This document shows, piece after piece, positions 1-51,720 of a stretch of 64,000 nt of DNA (positions are counted from its first letter, which is position 1; each line of letters opens with the position of its first letter). The stretch covers positions 65,327,176 to 65,391,175 of the forward strand of contig OZ023206.1 in NCBI GenBank assembly GCA_963995525.1. The letters run 5' to 3'. The stretch comes from Escarpia spicata (taxonomy: Eukaryota > Annelida > Polychaeta > Sabellida > Siboglinidae). Position numbers and translations under genes: made by a program. The notes under the pieces were generated by a model. That model saw nothing but the letters and a program-made list of their open reading frames with translations, did not search any database and was not told the DNA's origin.

Positions 1-147
1 GTACTGAGTAGTCATTCATATAGTTGAGTGAACTGGAGCAACGGGAAGTGAAAGAACTTGCCCAAGGTTTGAAACAGCAACAAGAAGATTCAAACCCAGA
101 AGATCTGTAGTCTGAATCTTTAGCCACTAGGCTAATGTGCTCTATGA
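1..147 (-). mobile_element. tRNA-derived SINE, cut by the window edge
   Basis: On the minus strand it has a tRNA-like head (CTAGTGGCTAAAGATTC; B-box-like GGGTTTGAATC) and the body TTGGGCAAGTTCTTTCACTT. The same body is shared with the copies at 42153-42375 and 53953-54262. The 3' part lies outside the window. Confidence 0.8.
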
Positions 148-253
148 TATTCCACTAACAGTCTAATGAGGAAATGCTTCATTTTATGCCACATTTACAG
201 CATGCATTAACACAAATTGCCATAATGCATATTATCCACAAAAAGTCTTACCA

Positions 254-296
254 TATTATATATATATATATATACACTTGTATATATATATATATA
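254..296. repeat. (TA)n tracts
   Basis: Two TA runs separated by CACTTG. A matching TA run lies at 897-915, and the two bracket a possible small transposon. Confidence 0.9.
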
Positions 297-899
297 GTGC
301 TTCACGTTTGAAAAAAATCAGGTGAGCAATAAATTGCTCGCCTAAATATGCAAAATAATTTACCGCGAGTGATTTATTAGTTTTGTTATTATCCGCAAGG
401 TGGCGTTCCTCTTTGTCCGTCTGGTGATGCCACTGCCCAGTCATGCCAAAACGCAATCGAGCCTAGCCATGCCATAGATCCATTACACAAGATTAATTTG
501 ATAGGGTAAATTCTGGACATCAAGTGTTGGCACAGATTGAAAAGTTGCGTGCTGATAAAACATTTGAGACAGGAAGTACTATAATGATGATGTTACAGAA
601 AATGACAGCAAAAGTAACAATGCTGATGATTAAGTTGTTTTGTTTATGGGACGCATGTTAGCTGTCGGTACCGTGGCTACTGCAGCACACCCATGACCCA
701 AGCTGAGATCACGCCAATGCTAATTTACCTAACAAGAACAGACTTTCTTTCAAACAAATGTGTGTAAATCTGGCCACTAGAGGGCACCACATGCAGCAGG
801 TCTGGTGACAGGTACGATAATGACAAATATCCCTAGATGAGCGATTAGCACGAGCAGTAGGGAGCGAGAGCGATCGCTCGCCTAAAAAATAATGCACTG
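297..899. mobile_element. Possible MITE between two TA tracts
   Basis: Both ends carry AGTGC followed within about 25 bases by an A/T run and AGG(T/C)GAGC(A/G)AT in opposite orientations. The ends are imperfect and the interior is non-coding. TA on both sides could be the target duplication, but the surrounding TA repeats make that untestable here. Confidence 0.35.
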
Positions 900-1157
900 T
901 ATATATATATATATGTACTTACTAGTATTGCACACACATATACATGTAAATATATAATGTATTCATGACATGACTAGAAATGAAAACTACCTCATCAAGG
1001 TATTTTAAAATAAAATTAGGAAACTATTGTTACAGGTCTGTGTAGTTTGTATTGCCATTGGATATAATAAATTTTAATACAGCTTTGATGGTGTGATACT
1101 AATGCATTTCTGACAGTAAACATATATTGATGCTAACAAATTAATATTTTAACTTAG

Positions 1158-1372
1158 ACACTATCTGGCACACACAGACTTACAACCAGCTTTTATTGGG
1201 GGATGAAACAGCCCTGGGTGGTTGTTTTGAGTGGACTGAAGACATGTTTAGCCATGACACACCTGGCTGGCAGATCATTACAGCAGTAGGTGACAGTGAG
1301 TCATATCTCATTACTCGACTCCTAGAAACGGCTTTCTTGGTACAGATGGCTTTCTACAAACCTCCCGCATAG
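1158..1372 (+). CDS. Unrecognised open stretch, possible exon
   Basis: After an acceptor-like TTTTAACTTAG the frame is open for about 70 codons to a TAG: TIWHTQTYNQLLLGDETALG, then GCFEWTEDMFSHDTPGWQI, ITAVGDSESYLITRLLE. The composition is protein-like and unlike the surrounding AT-rich sequence. A GTGAGT donor lies at about 1296. I do not recognise the family and cannot exclude a transposon relic. Confidence 0.3.
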
Positions 1373-1965
1373 AACAAAAAGTCAGTCTACGCAATCACTG
1401 AAGTGCATATCGGTCAGACTGGCAATGCTCTGCGCGTGCACGCATCCCCGCACGCACGCACGCATCCCCACACGCACGCACACACATATTTATTATTATT
1501 CAGTCCATGAAATAAAAATTTTCGTAGTCTGGAAATGTAGAACTTTAGTAGCCTTTCTGAAGCCTGTCGTAATCCACATACGATTCATAAAGGTCACTAA
1601 AACTACACTTCCAAATTATGAATTTTAACTAAAACTTACATGCTGAAATGCTTGTTGTGATTATGTCGTACTGTTTTCATAAGATGCCTAACAGTTTGTC
1701 TATAAAAGTTGCATTGAAGACTTCTTAGTTACTATGCAATTTTAACCATGAAGATTTAGATTTTATCAAAACATTATGCACTATGAATTATGTTCTCGAA
1801 ATGGGCTGTTCTCCTGTTAGGTTTATATTCATAAATAATACGCATGGATAAAATTTGTATAAAATATTCATTTCGGCACTAATTTCTTTATTAATTCCTA
1901 ATGCACCTTTCTTAGACCATTTTTTTGTCAAACTTTTTATATTTTAGAACACATTTTATTTGTAA

Positions 1966-2375
1966 AAAATGGGCCAAGAGGCCCGGAAGTCCTTTGGACT
2001 AATACATCAATATGTGACCCCGGCTGACCAAATGAGTGAAATGTCAGAAAAATTGTAACATTGTTTTCTTACATGCTTGTAAAGGTTGGGTAGGGTGTTT
2101 TAGACAGTTTCAAAAATTATGACTGCTACAAAAATTGGTGCAAGTTATGGAGCATTGAATATGGTAAGGGTCAAAAAGTAAAAATTAAGAAAACGGTTGT
2201 TGATGTTTTACATTATAATGCAAATGGATTGCATGGAAATATTACATGCATGACATTCAAATGTGGCACACAGCATAGATGTTATGTTGCAATGATACAC
2301 TGGAAGTACAAATGTGCTGCTACAAAGACTTATCAAATTATGCCAGATTATGTCTTTATGTGTAAAACTAAGAGG
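1966..2375 (+). repeat. Dispersed repeat family A, copy 1
   Basis: About 400 bases highly similar to 11958-12350 (for example GGTTGGGTAGGGTG, then GACTGCTACAAAAATTGG, ATTCAAATGTGGCACACAG and TATGCCAGATTATGTCTTTA). Starts at ATGGGCCAAGAGGCCCGGAA and stops where the LINE fragment at 2380 begins. Confidence 0.93.
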
Positions 2376-2379
2376 ACAG

Positions 2380-2996
2380 ATTATTTGAGAGCAAAATGAC
2401 GAAGCTAATGCAGAGTTAAGAGAATTGGCTAGTGGGTATAAAATGTGCTTTATAAAACAGATATCAAAATGCTACCATAAACATATAAGCAAATAAAAAA
2501 TATAAATAAAGCAAGTAACAGCAGTGAACAATTTGGAAATATTTCACCGGATAAGTTTATGAACCACTTTAAAAAACTCGGTAAAAAACCTGAAAGTGAA
2601 ACTACAGTTAATAAAATACCTTTTAATCCAAGAAAGATTTCCCAATCAAACGAACACATAAACAGACCATTCATGCAAAATTAGGTACTAATGCAAATCA
2701 AAAAACTCAAAAACAAAAAGGATGTGGTATTGATAATGTTATAAATGAATACTTAAAAAACAGCCCCACAGAACTAATTGTTGTTATTGTTAAGATGTTT
2801 AACCTAGTTCTATTATCTGGCATTGTGCCAACAGATTGGTGTATTGGGTACAAACAGCAGGGGTCAATAGATGACCCAGACAACTATCACAGCATTACAC
2901 TATTAAGCTGCATAGGCAAGTTGTTTACAGCCTCCACTAACGCGAGACTGGCCACATCCCTAAAAGAAGCAAATGTGACTTCAACAACATATTAAA
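2380..2996 (+). pseudogene. Non-LTR retrotransposon RT fragment (5' part)
   Basis: Broken frames encode linker and palm-1 sequence typical of LINE reverse transcriptases: an IKKLKNKK-like motif, GIDNVINEYLKNS, MFNLVLLSGIVPTDW and DDPDNYHSITLLSCIGKLF (family form: DPDNYRGITLLSCLGKLF). It stops at 2996 and the RT resumes near 4557. The intervening 1.5 kb looks inserted or rearranged. Confidence 0.8.
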
Positions 2997-3073
2997 AGGT
3001 ATCATCATGTGGATAATTCAATGCTCTTAAAAATAATACTTATTTGTAATTATAGAATACACCCATGACATGT

Positions 3074-3145
3074 TTTTTGGTGAATCATAGTTACAGATCA
3101 TTAAGGGTGATGATAGAAGTAAAATGTTTACATGTTTAGTAGTGA
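3074..3145 (+). repeat. Direct repeat, left copy
   Basis: TTTTTGGTGAATCATAGTTA then CAGATCATTAAGGGTGATGA and AGTAAAATGTTTACATG. It repeats at 4128-4203, 1.05 kb away, in the same orientation. Confidence 0.9.
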
Positions 3146-4127
3146 CTATATACATGCCAGTGAAGATACACCTGGAATAAAATATCTGAGTAGTTGTTCA
3201 CAAGTTGCATATATATAGCATGCATTTTGACTTAAAAAAGTAGCAATTAATGACATATAATACTGATTGAATTGGAGCTGCATATAATTGGATTTAAATT
3301 TGCCCAATGCACACCACAAATCCAGAAACATGGGGCAGGGATCAGTTGCTAAGATTGTCTCACTCTCTACATAAGTCTGATATCCTGCTGTGTTGTAGCC
3401 ATGTTTTAAGGTGGTAGGCCAAAGAACATCATTTGGGAGCATTTTTTGACTGTTGAAGGGAATGGCAGTAAGTTGGTAAGATGCACAAAATGTGGCACTC
3501 GGCAAGGATGTAAACTATACAGTAGTATTGAAGTTCATTGAAATTATTACAAAAGTTGAATTTGCATTATGCTTCTGTGATCAGGGTATTTAATCATTTA
3601 CAAGGAAAAGTAGACTCCTCTAGTTACTCCAGGCTTTATGAGTTTACATAGCAGCAGACACTGGGACAGTGTGACTGCTGCCTGGCTAAATGGATGCAAT
3701 GGTGCTTTGAAGTTAGTTCTTCTGCCAACTATCCTTTTCACACAAGCTTATAGGTTCAGTGGCTGCCAGCACACTACTGAGCCTAAACTACCATGCAGGT
3801 GTGAAAAACATCCTGATGTATTTGAACTTGACCCACTAATTAACTGTCCACCAAGCAGTAACAGAGCAGTTTTATAATAATAATCCACAAGTTAAGTGGC
3901 AGTGATCTTCCTTTTGTCATTCATGTGATGTCTCTTGTTTATTGTGAGTAGGGCGGACAAATGGCATCATACGTAGACAGGTACAGAAAGAAACTGACGT
4001 TTTCTATAAAAAGAACACGTTTGCCTATCAATGGCATTTATTTCCTATTGTTGCCGTTTCTGGGTTTTTCTGAAACTGTTTCTGCCCGGCATAAATCAAA
4101 CAACCCTGTAGGTAATTATTAATCAAA

Positions 4128-4203
4128 TGTTTTTTGGTGAATCATAGTTACAGATCATTAAGGGTTATGACGGAAGTAAAATGTTGACATGTTTACTGTT
4201 CAC
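4128..4203 (+). repeat. Direct repeat, right copy
   Basis: Same 70-odd bases as 3074-3145 with a handful of differences. The pair lies inside the stretch that separates the two halves of an RT. Confidence 0.9.
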
Positions 4204-4556
4204 TTATTGCACCATGTCTTTTTAGAGGAATAATTATAATAGAAAATAAAATGTGGCACCTATTTTAAAATATGTGCATTGATGAGAAACCGGGAATTAC
4301 TTTTCTGTTGCCCATGAATAACTAATTTCACAAACTTCCTGGTTATATAAAACAACTGCATAAAAATAGGTATCCATGCAAGACACAGACTCTGCATGTG
4401 ACAGATGTTTTGGGAAGGGGAATAGCTACCAGGTTCTGTTTCTGGCACAATACCCAAAATTCACTGTTAGGGGATAGACTCAAGGGCTCTTCTCAAAACC
4501 ACATCACTAGATAGTGTAAAAACTTTGCATTTGGGGGACTGTGTCAGCCTTCTTCT

Positions 4557-4765
4557 CATGTGATGTATAGTTATCACAAGGAGAAAACTTGTCTCCTTTG
4601 TTATTTATCTGAATGATTTTGAACACTCTGTTAGTCATAATTATAAGGGACTTGACATGGCAGGTGGTGAAATTTACAACAACCTTAGTGATGATGATGT
4701 AGACAGTTTCTTGAAAATGTATGTTCTACTATATGCTGATGGTACTAGAATGATTCAATAAAATA
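4557..4765 (+). pseudogene. Non-LTR retrotransposon RT fragment (catalytic part)
   Basis: Reads HKEKTCLLCYLSE-type sequence, which one frameshift relates to the usual QGENLSPLLF..YLNDFE. Then follow GLDMAG and FLKMYVLLYADGTRMI. The catalytic YADD is YADG here, so the copy is dead. Probably the continuation of 2380-2996. Confidence 0.7.
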
Positions 4766-5694
4766 CAGATTTCTTGTCTATAGCAGAATTATGTCAACTC
4801 TTCTAGTGGTTGACATTTGGTTGTTTCAGGATGACCCCATAAAATGTAGACACAACTGTCCAGAGGTCTAGAGGGTGCTCTCTGTTGACAGAAGCCTCTG
4901 CCACTGACCAATTACAGATTAGTCACAGTTTCCATCAGGCAGCCCTTCCTCCATGGTGAGGTGTGACAGATGTTGTAGGAAAAGGGATTAGTTGAGGAAA
5001 GGACAGTAAGCCAGATAGAGCTGCACCTGCAGTAGACAATTTAGTTAGCAAATTAAAAAGGACACTACCACATGACCTTCGGCCCAAAGGACTAAAAATC
5101 GGTGTTAATTAACTATAATAAATCACACATAGCCATGACCTATGATAGCCTACAGGCATATACACCAAACATTGTCATTTGATGAGAATTTTTATTGTAG
5201 AATATTTTAAACAAACAATTTGAAGTCTTCATTGTTGTTGACGTCCCCAGTTAGTATCCATCTTTATGTTGACTCGCATGAACTGTGCCAAACACTACAT
5301 CTATGACTACATTAGACACTTCAAATGATTTCACTGATCCGTTGTTTTTTTGTGCACACCGCTGATCAAAACTGCGTCGCTGTGTTTACTCGGGACCAGG
5401 GTACCGTTTTATTTCAAGTCATCTTTTCATGCTCTTTTTCCAGTTGCTTACCTCAGTCACTGCGGGATTCTTGCAGAGTGTAAGTTGGCATTTCTTTACG
5501 TCTTTTCTGATTGAAATTTGACCAAAATTAACCTAAATTTCATCCCTTTGACGGCATAACTGTGTTTCAATTGTAACTTTTATATTATTGTTAGTAATTT
5601 TAACGAAAAATATTGTATTTAGAGATCTATAAGTATTGAATTACCCTGTGTTGAAAATTTTGATGTGCCGCACGAAATGTGGTTTTAATGACCG

Positions 5695-6655
5695 ATTGTT
5701 AGTTGGTGCAGAAGGATCTGGACAGTGTATGTCTTTGGTGTGAGACATGGCACCTTAAACTTAACATTGATAACTGCTGCATTAATGTCATTGACTAACA
5801 AAAAGAAACCTATATCCTATGACTAAACGATTTTAAGCCAGTCTCTGCCCAAGGTCACTGCTGTCAAAGATCTCGGTATCACATTGACCGGCAGTTTGAC
5901 TTTTAAAGATCATATTAATCATTGTTTGTAAAGCTTTTAAAATGAGTGGTTTTATTAAGCGCGTCTGCACAACATTTACCGATGTACAGGCTTTACGATC
6001 CTTGTATATATCTCTAATCAGAAGCCAGTTGGAGTATTGCAGTGTTATCTGGAATCCCTGGCAACGTACGTTTATTGACAAAATCGAACGAGTTAAAAAA
6101 ATTAATTAAATATCTGTTACAAATCTAAAATACAGTACTCCTCTGACAGTTATCCTGAGCTTTGTCATCATTTTAGACTATCATCCCTTCAACATTGTAG
6201 GCAAGTTGCAGATCTTATGGTTTTACACAAGTGTGTGCACTCCCAACTAGACTCGTCGTATCTGGTAGGGGCTATCCAATTCCACTGTCCTTCACGATCT
6301 CTACGAAACTACATCCCTTTTAGAGTTTCCAATAGCAGAATCAACATTAGAAAATATTGTGTTTTGAATAGATGTATGACTACTTTCAACACATTGTATT
6401 TAAGTGATCCAACTTGTGATATATTTTCAGGAGCTGAAACCTTTAGATCCTCAATTCAAAAACATTTCTATGTATAACGGATGTTTGCCTGATATATTTT
6501 ATGTTGATATTGTGTGGCTTTTATGTCCTTATTGTTCTTATTGTTTTTATTATTCTATTATTGTTTTATTATTTATATGTATTGTTTCAGTTATCAGTCC
6601 TGTTAATGGGTCCACTGGACCTGCTGGAATCTGAATAAATACAATACAATACTAT
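5695..6655 (+). pseudogene. Non-LTR retrotransposon C-terminal fragment with 3' tail
   Basis: Three frames together give VQKDLDSVCLWCETWHLKLN, TAVKDLGITLTGSLTFKDHI, ALRSLYISLIRSQLEYCSVI and WNPWQRTFIDKIERV, the standard thumb region of jockey/CR1-type RTs. A 3' segment follows and ends in AATAAATACAATACAATAC. Several frameshifts and stops. Confidence 0.85.
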
Positions 6656-6884
6656 TCAAAACATGCAACAATTGTCTGATTTTGACCGATCTGTGTCAGT
6701 CAGACTGACAGCGCGTCACCTGAGCTAGATGCAGATCATGATTTATTCCATTTCTCTGAATTTAAATCACTACAGAAACAACATTATATGTTCAGACTTT
6801 TAGATATGATATCATTTAGTTGCTATTTTATGAATATATGATTACAGTACATGGGCCAAGCGTCATCAGTTGTATCTTATTGAA

Positions 6885-7530
6885 ATATGTCGAGAAGGAA
6901 GTTCAAAATCGGGTTTCGTGGTGCGATTCGAACTGTCTCCACCTTAACACAAAGAAAACGAAGGAAATGATCATTGACTTCCGTAACATTCAATCCGACC
7001 CACCTCCATTAGTCCTCAGAGGAGAGTTAGTAGAGAAAGTTCCTTCATATTCCTATCTAGGGATCGAAATCTCCAACCAGCTCGAGTGGACTCTCAACAC
7101 CAAGCGCAGCCAGAACAAGTGCTGCCAAAGGAACTAGTTTGTGAGGAAGCTAAGGAAATTCAATGTGTGTAGGACAATTAGTCATCTGTTCCACCAGTCC
7201 ATCGTCCAGTCAGTCCTGTTCTACCAGTCCACTGTCCAGTCAGTCCTGTTCTACCAGTCCATTGTCCAGTCAGTCCTGTTCTACCAGTCCACTGTCCAGT
7301 CAGTCCTGTTCTACTGATTAGTTTGCTGGGGTGGAAGTCTATCGGTGAAGAACTGAGTGCTGTGTTATCAGGTAACCATTGGGGTGACGTTACCAACTGT
7401 GTTCTATTCTGTTGCTAAATCTGGCTATAGGTACCTATCAGAAAGGGCAGGAACCAACCGGTATCGAAACACCTTCCTGCCAACCTCCATCCGGCTGCTG
7501 AATCCAAGGTCTAGGAGAAGGAAGTGAACG
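6885..7530 (+). pseudogene. L2-like LINE fragment with an internal 33-bp expansion
   Basis: Encodes NRVSWCDSNCLHLNTKKTKE, MIIDFRN, SYSYLGIEISNQLEWT, FVRKLRKFNVC, and near its end GYRYLSERAGTNRYRNTFLP then SIRLLNPRSRRRK-stop, as in L2-type C-termini. Between these, 7190-7314 contains four tandem 33-bp copies of the segment encoding HQSIVQSVLFY. Confidence 0.85.
7190..7314. repeat. 33-bp tandem repeat inside the LINE fragment
   Basis: Four copies of CCAGTCCATTGTCCAGTCAG followed by TCCTGTTCTA. The length is a multiple of three, so the frame is kept. Confidence 0.95.
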
Positions 7531-7532
7531 GG

Positions 7533-8800
7533 GATGGAGGAGTGATTACAATGATTACAATGGTGGAAACTTGGGTTCAGGCAGTCAGTGGCATAGGCAG
7601 GATTGTGTATTGGAGGGGGCCATCCGGCATCCATGCAAACAATGAGTAGCGGGATATGATATATGTATATATCTACATATATATGTATATATTGTAGTGT
7701 ACAATAAACTAGTGTATATGTAGTGTACAATAAACTAGAGTGTCCAATATTTGTGCAACGCATGATTCCGTCGCATTGCTACATTGTGTCGGTTTCTCAA
7801 ACTCGTTTAACCTGAGAGACGAGATGACAACCAAGTTTATTGACCAATGTTATGTAGCTGCCAGTTCAACAAAAACTTTCATCGAAGCCGTCAAACTAAG
7901 AGAAAAACACGACACAATACCAGAGAGACATGAACCCATAAAGCCCCTACATAATATCCATATAAAGCCGCCATATTTCTGTTGCTACATCTCCCAAACC
8001 TACAGACAAGCAACATGACAAACACCAACACAACGGTGGAGGCATCCAGTGAGCTTCACAAAAATGTCCCTATCATGTGTAACATTGTCACTTATTAAAA
8101 TTAATAAATTTAGGAAACAAAGTTCTGACTACCCAGTGGAAAATCAACTAGATAAATTGCTTTGGCAGCAACCATCATGCAACTTGATCTTAGTCCAGAA
8201 ACTGATAATCTTGCTTGGCAACTATCATTTTGCATCCTTGTGTTGATACATTAATAGGTTTTACCCATTAAGCACATTGTGAATGATGACATTTTCGTTG
8301 CACTGTCACCTCTTTGGCTGAAGCCTGCTGGATGCTTATCGCCTATGACAGAAGAGGCCAATTCCTCCACCTTGGGTAACATAATCCCATTTGAATGATG
8401 AAAAATGTCTTTGCCAAAGGGTAGAACTGGAAAATCATACACAGGCACCCCTATAACCTCTGCACCTTGTCATTCTATGAATCAGGCAACCACCCTACTA
8501 ATTTTCCAGATTTGGGGGGCCATGGCCTCCTTGCTCCCCCCCTCGGCTAGGCCACTGCAGGCAGTTCACACTATCAGTCAGTAAAACTGTTGGGTGATGC
8601 TACCAAGTATGGATGAACTCTATGAAGCATCCGAGACTAAGACTAACATTGTTCTGTACTCTGTGATGGAAAACTTATATTATGATTTAGTACCACTGAT
8701 AGTAATGTCATGGTTGACCAATATGTACATCACTAAACTTAATCAGCTTTAAATGTACTAATATCTTTGAGTTAATGTGTAAATTTTTATCACATGAATA
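7533..8800. other. No supported gene
   Basis: Contains a TA-rich stretch at 7650-7720 with two AATAAA-containing repeats (GTAGTGTACAATAAACTAG), then weak open frames. One (7740-8018) reads LRDEMTTKFIDQCYVAASST and KTFIEAVKLREK, vaguely like the LRD...F...A motif of retroelement gag proteins, but too short to call. Confidence 0.4.
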
Positions 8801-8811
8801 TTGTGGATGGT

Positions 8812-9280
8812 TGTTGTACTTTGCATAAATTATATAAATTTATATATTCATAATTATGGACGTTAGTCTTTTTTAAAATGTGATGATCTGCGAGTTTGCA
8901 TGCTAATTAGCCAATATTCAGTTATCAATAAAGTTATTCTTATTGTTAAATGACTGCTTAATGTATATTTATTTTTTATATTTAATGAGGTTGTACACTT
9001 TGCACAAATTATATAAATATATTCATAATCCTGGACACTATGGTCTTTTATTGAAATGTGTCATTTAGTCAAGTTTGTGTGTAATTAGCTAATATTGATT
9101 TATTAAATGTTACTTTTTATGTTAATTGACTGGTTAATGTATTGTTATTAAAAAAATTAATGTGGTTACACACCTTGTATAAGATTATAAATATAAAATA
9201 TCTTCATAATCATGGACAGTATGGCGTTTTATTGAAATGTGTTGGTCTGTCGAGTGTGCACGCTAACTATTGTTCGCGCA
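8812..9280. repeat. Satellite-like tandem repeat, period about 180 bp, about 2.6 copies
   Basis: Three successive blocks share a TTGTACTTTGCATAAATTAT-type start, then ATATTCATAATCNTGGACNNTATGG, TTTTATTGAAATGTG, and a TAATTAGCTAATATT-like segment. They begin near 8812, 8990 and 9165. AT-rich, no coding sense. Confidence 0.8.
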
Positions 9281-9479
9281 GTAGCTATTGTTAACTAATG
9301 AATTGCATTAATTAGGTTATAATTAAGATTAATATTATTGGTTATTGTAAATTTATTACTCTAACCAATGGATTTGCAAACACTGAAAACATTATTTAGA
9401 TATATATACAAATAAAAAAGTTACGGCATTTTAATAAAAAATCCTAACACGAGTAAACTGAGTAACGTGATTTTAGTGG

Positions 9480-9900
9480 TGGGGTTCCCCAAAAATCACA
9501 AACGTACATTGCCGCGCCCCACCCTCTAAGTTTATGCCTGCCGGGGATGACTGTAGATGACAATACTCGCTGATGAGTTAATTTTCTGCCGGTTTTTCGG
9601 ACGCGCGTCGTCGTCAAACATAGCACCTAGCGGTTTACCTCCACTCACCCTTGCCGTGGTCCAACGCATCTGAGTCGCTGAAGTCCATCGCGAATCGGAC
9701 CACGTAAATTTGTCGCAGCCTTGCCAGGCGAAAGATTTGATACTGGGTGATGTCTTGCACAGTGTCAACGGCAGCAACATAAATAACTGTCTTGATTAGC
9801 TGTCGACATGTCCTCGAACGAACGAGTTCTAGGAATCAACCCGCGCAACGAGATTGTCACAGACGCCATTCACTAGCGTCGCCTAGTGTACAATAGCTGC
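9480..9900. promoter_or_regulatory. CpG-richer patch, possible divergent promoter
   Basis: Contrasts with AT-rich sequence on both sides. It contains the candidate minus-strand first exon at 9649-9688 and, 120 bases away on the plus strand, an ATG at 9808 opening MSSNERVLGINPRNEIVTDA before a stop. Suggestive only. Confidence 0.25.
9649..9688 (-). CDS. Possible first coding exon, unrecognised
   Basis: ATG followed by MDFSDSDALDHGK and a strong donor (AAGG/GTGAGT). It lies in a short GC- and CpG-richer patch (about 9480-9900) between AT-rich flanks. It is oriented away from RRP12, and no downstream exon could be found. Confidence 0.22.
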
Positions 9901-9904
9901 ACTG

Positions 9905-11538
9905 CAGTGTGCTTGTGTGGCTCCACCACGCGGACAAGAATATAATTGAATTGATCAGTCTGCCTTCTAGCTATCTGTCCTCCAAATGCCAATTGGGATT
10001 CCTTGCAAATGTGTATTTTGGAGTCTGTTTAGTAACTAAACACAACTACCAGTTAGGTCAGTATTTACCTGTAGCATCAACATATGTGGCATAACACGTC
10101 TGTTTATCCATGTAGGTGTAATGATCTAATCAAAACTTTGTTACAATACAAGCAACCCGGTAAACAACATACCTGTAAATGTCAAAAATAATATTCTACC
10201 TAATTAATCAAGTGTCTTTTAGCGTGCTAACACCTTGCATGGAAGCAATTTAGCCATTTATTTAATTAATACTGATCCATTCATCAACTTGTTTCACTAC
10301 CAGTTGTGTCAATGAGTCATTTATGCGGGTCCATAGACTGGAACTATTAGTTAATTTAGTAACCACATGGCCCCCTGTTAATTCCACCCGTCTTATCAAT
10401 TGTAATTACCTGTCTTGGCCAGTTATTTGCCAGTCTTGAGACCGGGCAGACTGGTCTGTGGCTAAGTCCCTGCCTGGAAGTGTTGGCAGTATTATTCAGC
10501 TGCACAGGAAGGCATTTCTCTATAATTTATATAATACAATGTCTTATAAAATAGCGTCATAAACTTTGAGACCCCGTTTATCAATATGAATCACTTCAAA
10601 ATATACAAGTTGAAAATAACAATAAAAAAGGTATTTTCTTATATAAATAATAATATAGTGCAATCACCTCAGTATGCATACTCTAATAAAAACTGGCAAA
10701 TTATTATTGATAAATATGATAATTTGTCAAAAAGTATTAGGTTCGGAACAATACCAATAAGTGTCCTAAATAGATGTTGAATCCTCTTGTCACAATTTAC
10801 GGTAGAGTGTATCTGAATTACCTTGTTTGCTGAATTTACAGTAAACAGTTACCCGATTGTGGGGAAAGAGAAACCAACATTAACTTGTAGACATACTGAG
10901 AGTGATCTTGATACACCAACACGGTAGACAATATTTTGATTTATGAAAAAATTTCACATAATAATTATAACTGTTTTGGCATCAAAAGATGATCAGGTTT
11001 AATAGTTCAACAACATCATAGCATCACAACTCGGCACAGATTAAACAACATGTACAGTTTTAAAACAATATAACTGTATAACCAATTTTAGACAATCCTT
11101 GAAAATTATGTGTCAAACTGGCCGATAGGATCACCGTATTGCATCATACAAATTGAAGAAAACGCGACAGATACAATGTCATAAACAAGCAGAATTATAG
11201 CACATTGTCTGGATGCTACAAGCTTATTTTACTTCATAAAGAACATCCTGTTGAGAAATATACTTTGACACAGATCAAAGACCAAAATATATAAAAGACA
11301 CTTCTTCATAAATGTTTTTTATATATGAAATATATAAAATTTTCCATTATATATTTCTTCTATATATAACTCCTCTTAATCAATAAGAAATATTATTAGT
11401 GCCAATAATATTATACTACACATAACTGAGTTTTATGTGATTACATTGGCAACTGGAGATGATTCGCTTGCATCCTGCCTGAATGGCATTATATCCCACT
11501 AGTATTTCATTTCAGAGTTCATGAATCCATTTCAAGCC
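9905..11538. other. AT-rich region beyond the RRP12 stop
   Basis: Includes the unmarked RRP12 3' UTR at its right end and otherwise nothing recognisable on either strand. Confidence 0.5.
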
Positions 11539-51203
<39,665 letters not shown>

Positions 51204-51720
51204 GTTTGCAGAAAGCTAATCCGCACGTGTAAAATATACAGCGCCCTCTACTAGAGTTATCGTAATAATTTTTTAGTTCGTCGGTAAAACAAGCCACAAG
51301 GGGGCAACGTTTACACTAACTTATGCCGATTGATAGGGTCCCTTTGCATTAGGGTCGAGCGCGTTTACATGTAGAATGCCTTTTAAAATCTGGTTGTCGT
51401 ATCTTTCGTGAACGGATCCGGCAACGATCGATCAGGTACCCCGACACATTATCTGCCCAGATTTTGTGATCGCGTCAGAATTAATTCTCAGCACCGTTAC
51501 TAGCTAGATGCCTTAATAATTCTTCTTAATTTTTTGATGTTTTACGCACACACAGTGCGAGCATATCATATGTTTAAACATTAAATTCATGCGTCATGGT
51601 AGAATACAATAGTTAAAACACTTGCTATGCGGATGATGTAATATAGGCCTACCTGCTAACTTTGTTTAATTCCGGGATATTCATCAGCGGTTCAACACGC
51701 TTCCCGTGTCGCGCTCTCTC

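Noticed and set aside
3146..3505. 119-residue minus-strand frame beginning MPSATFCASY
   Set aside because: No recognisable motif. It sits within the repeat-bracketed insert between RT halves and is more likely transposon-derived or chance.
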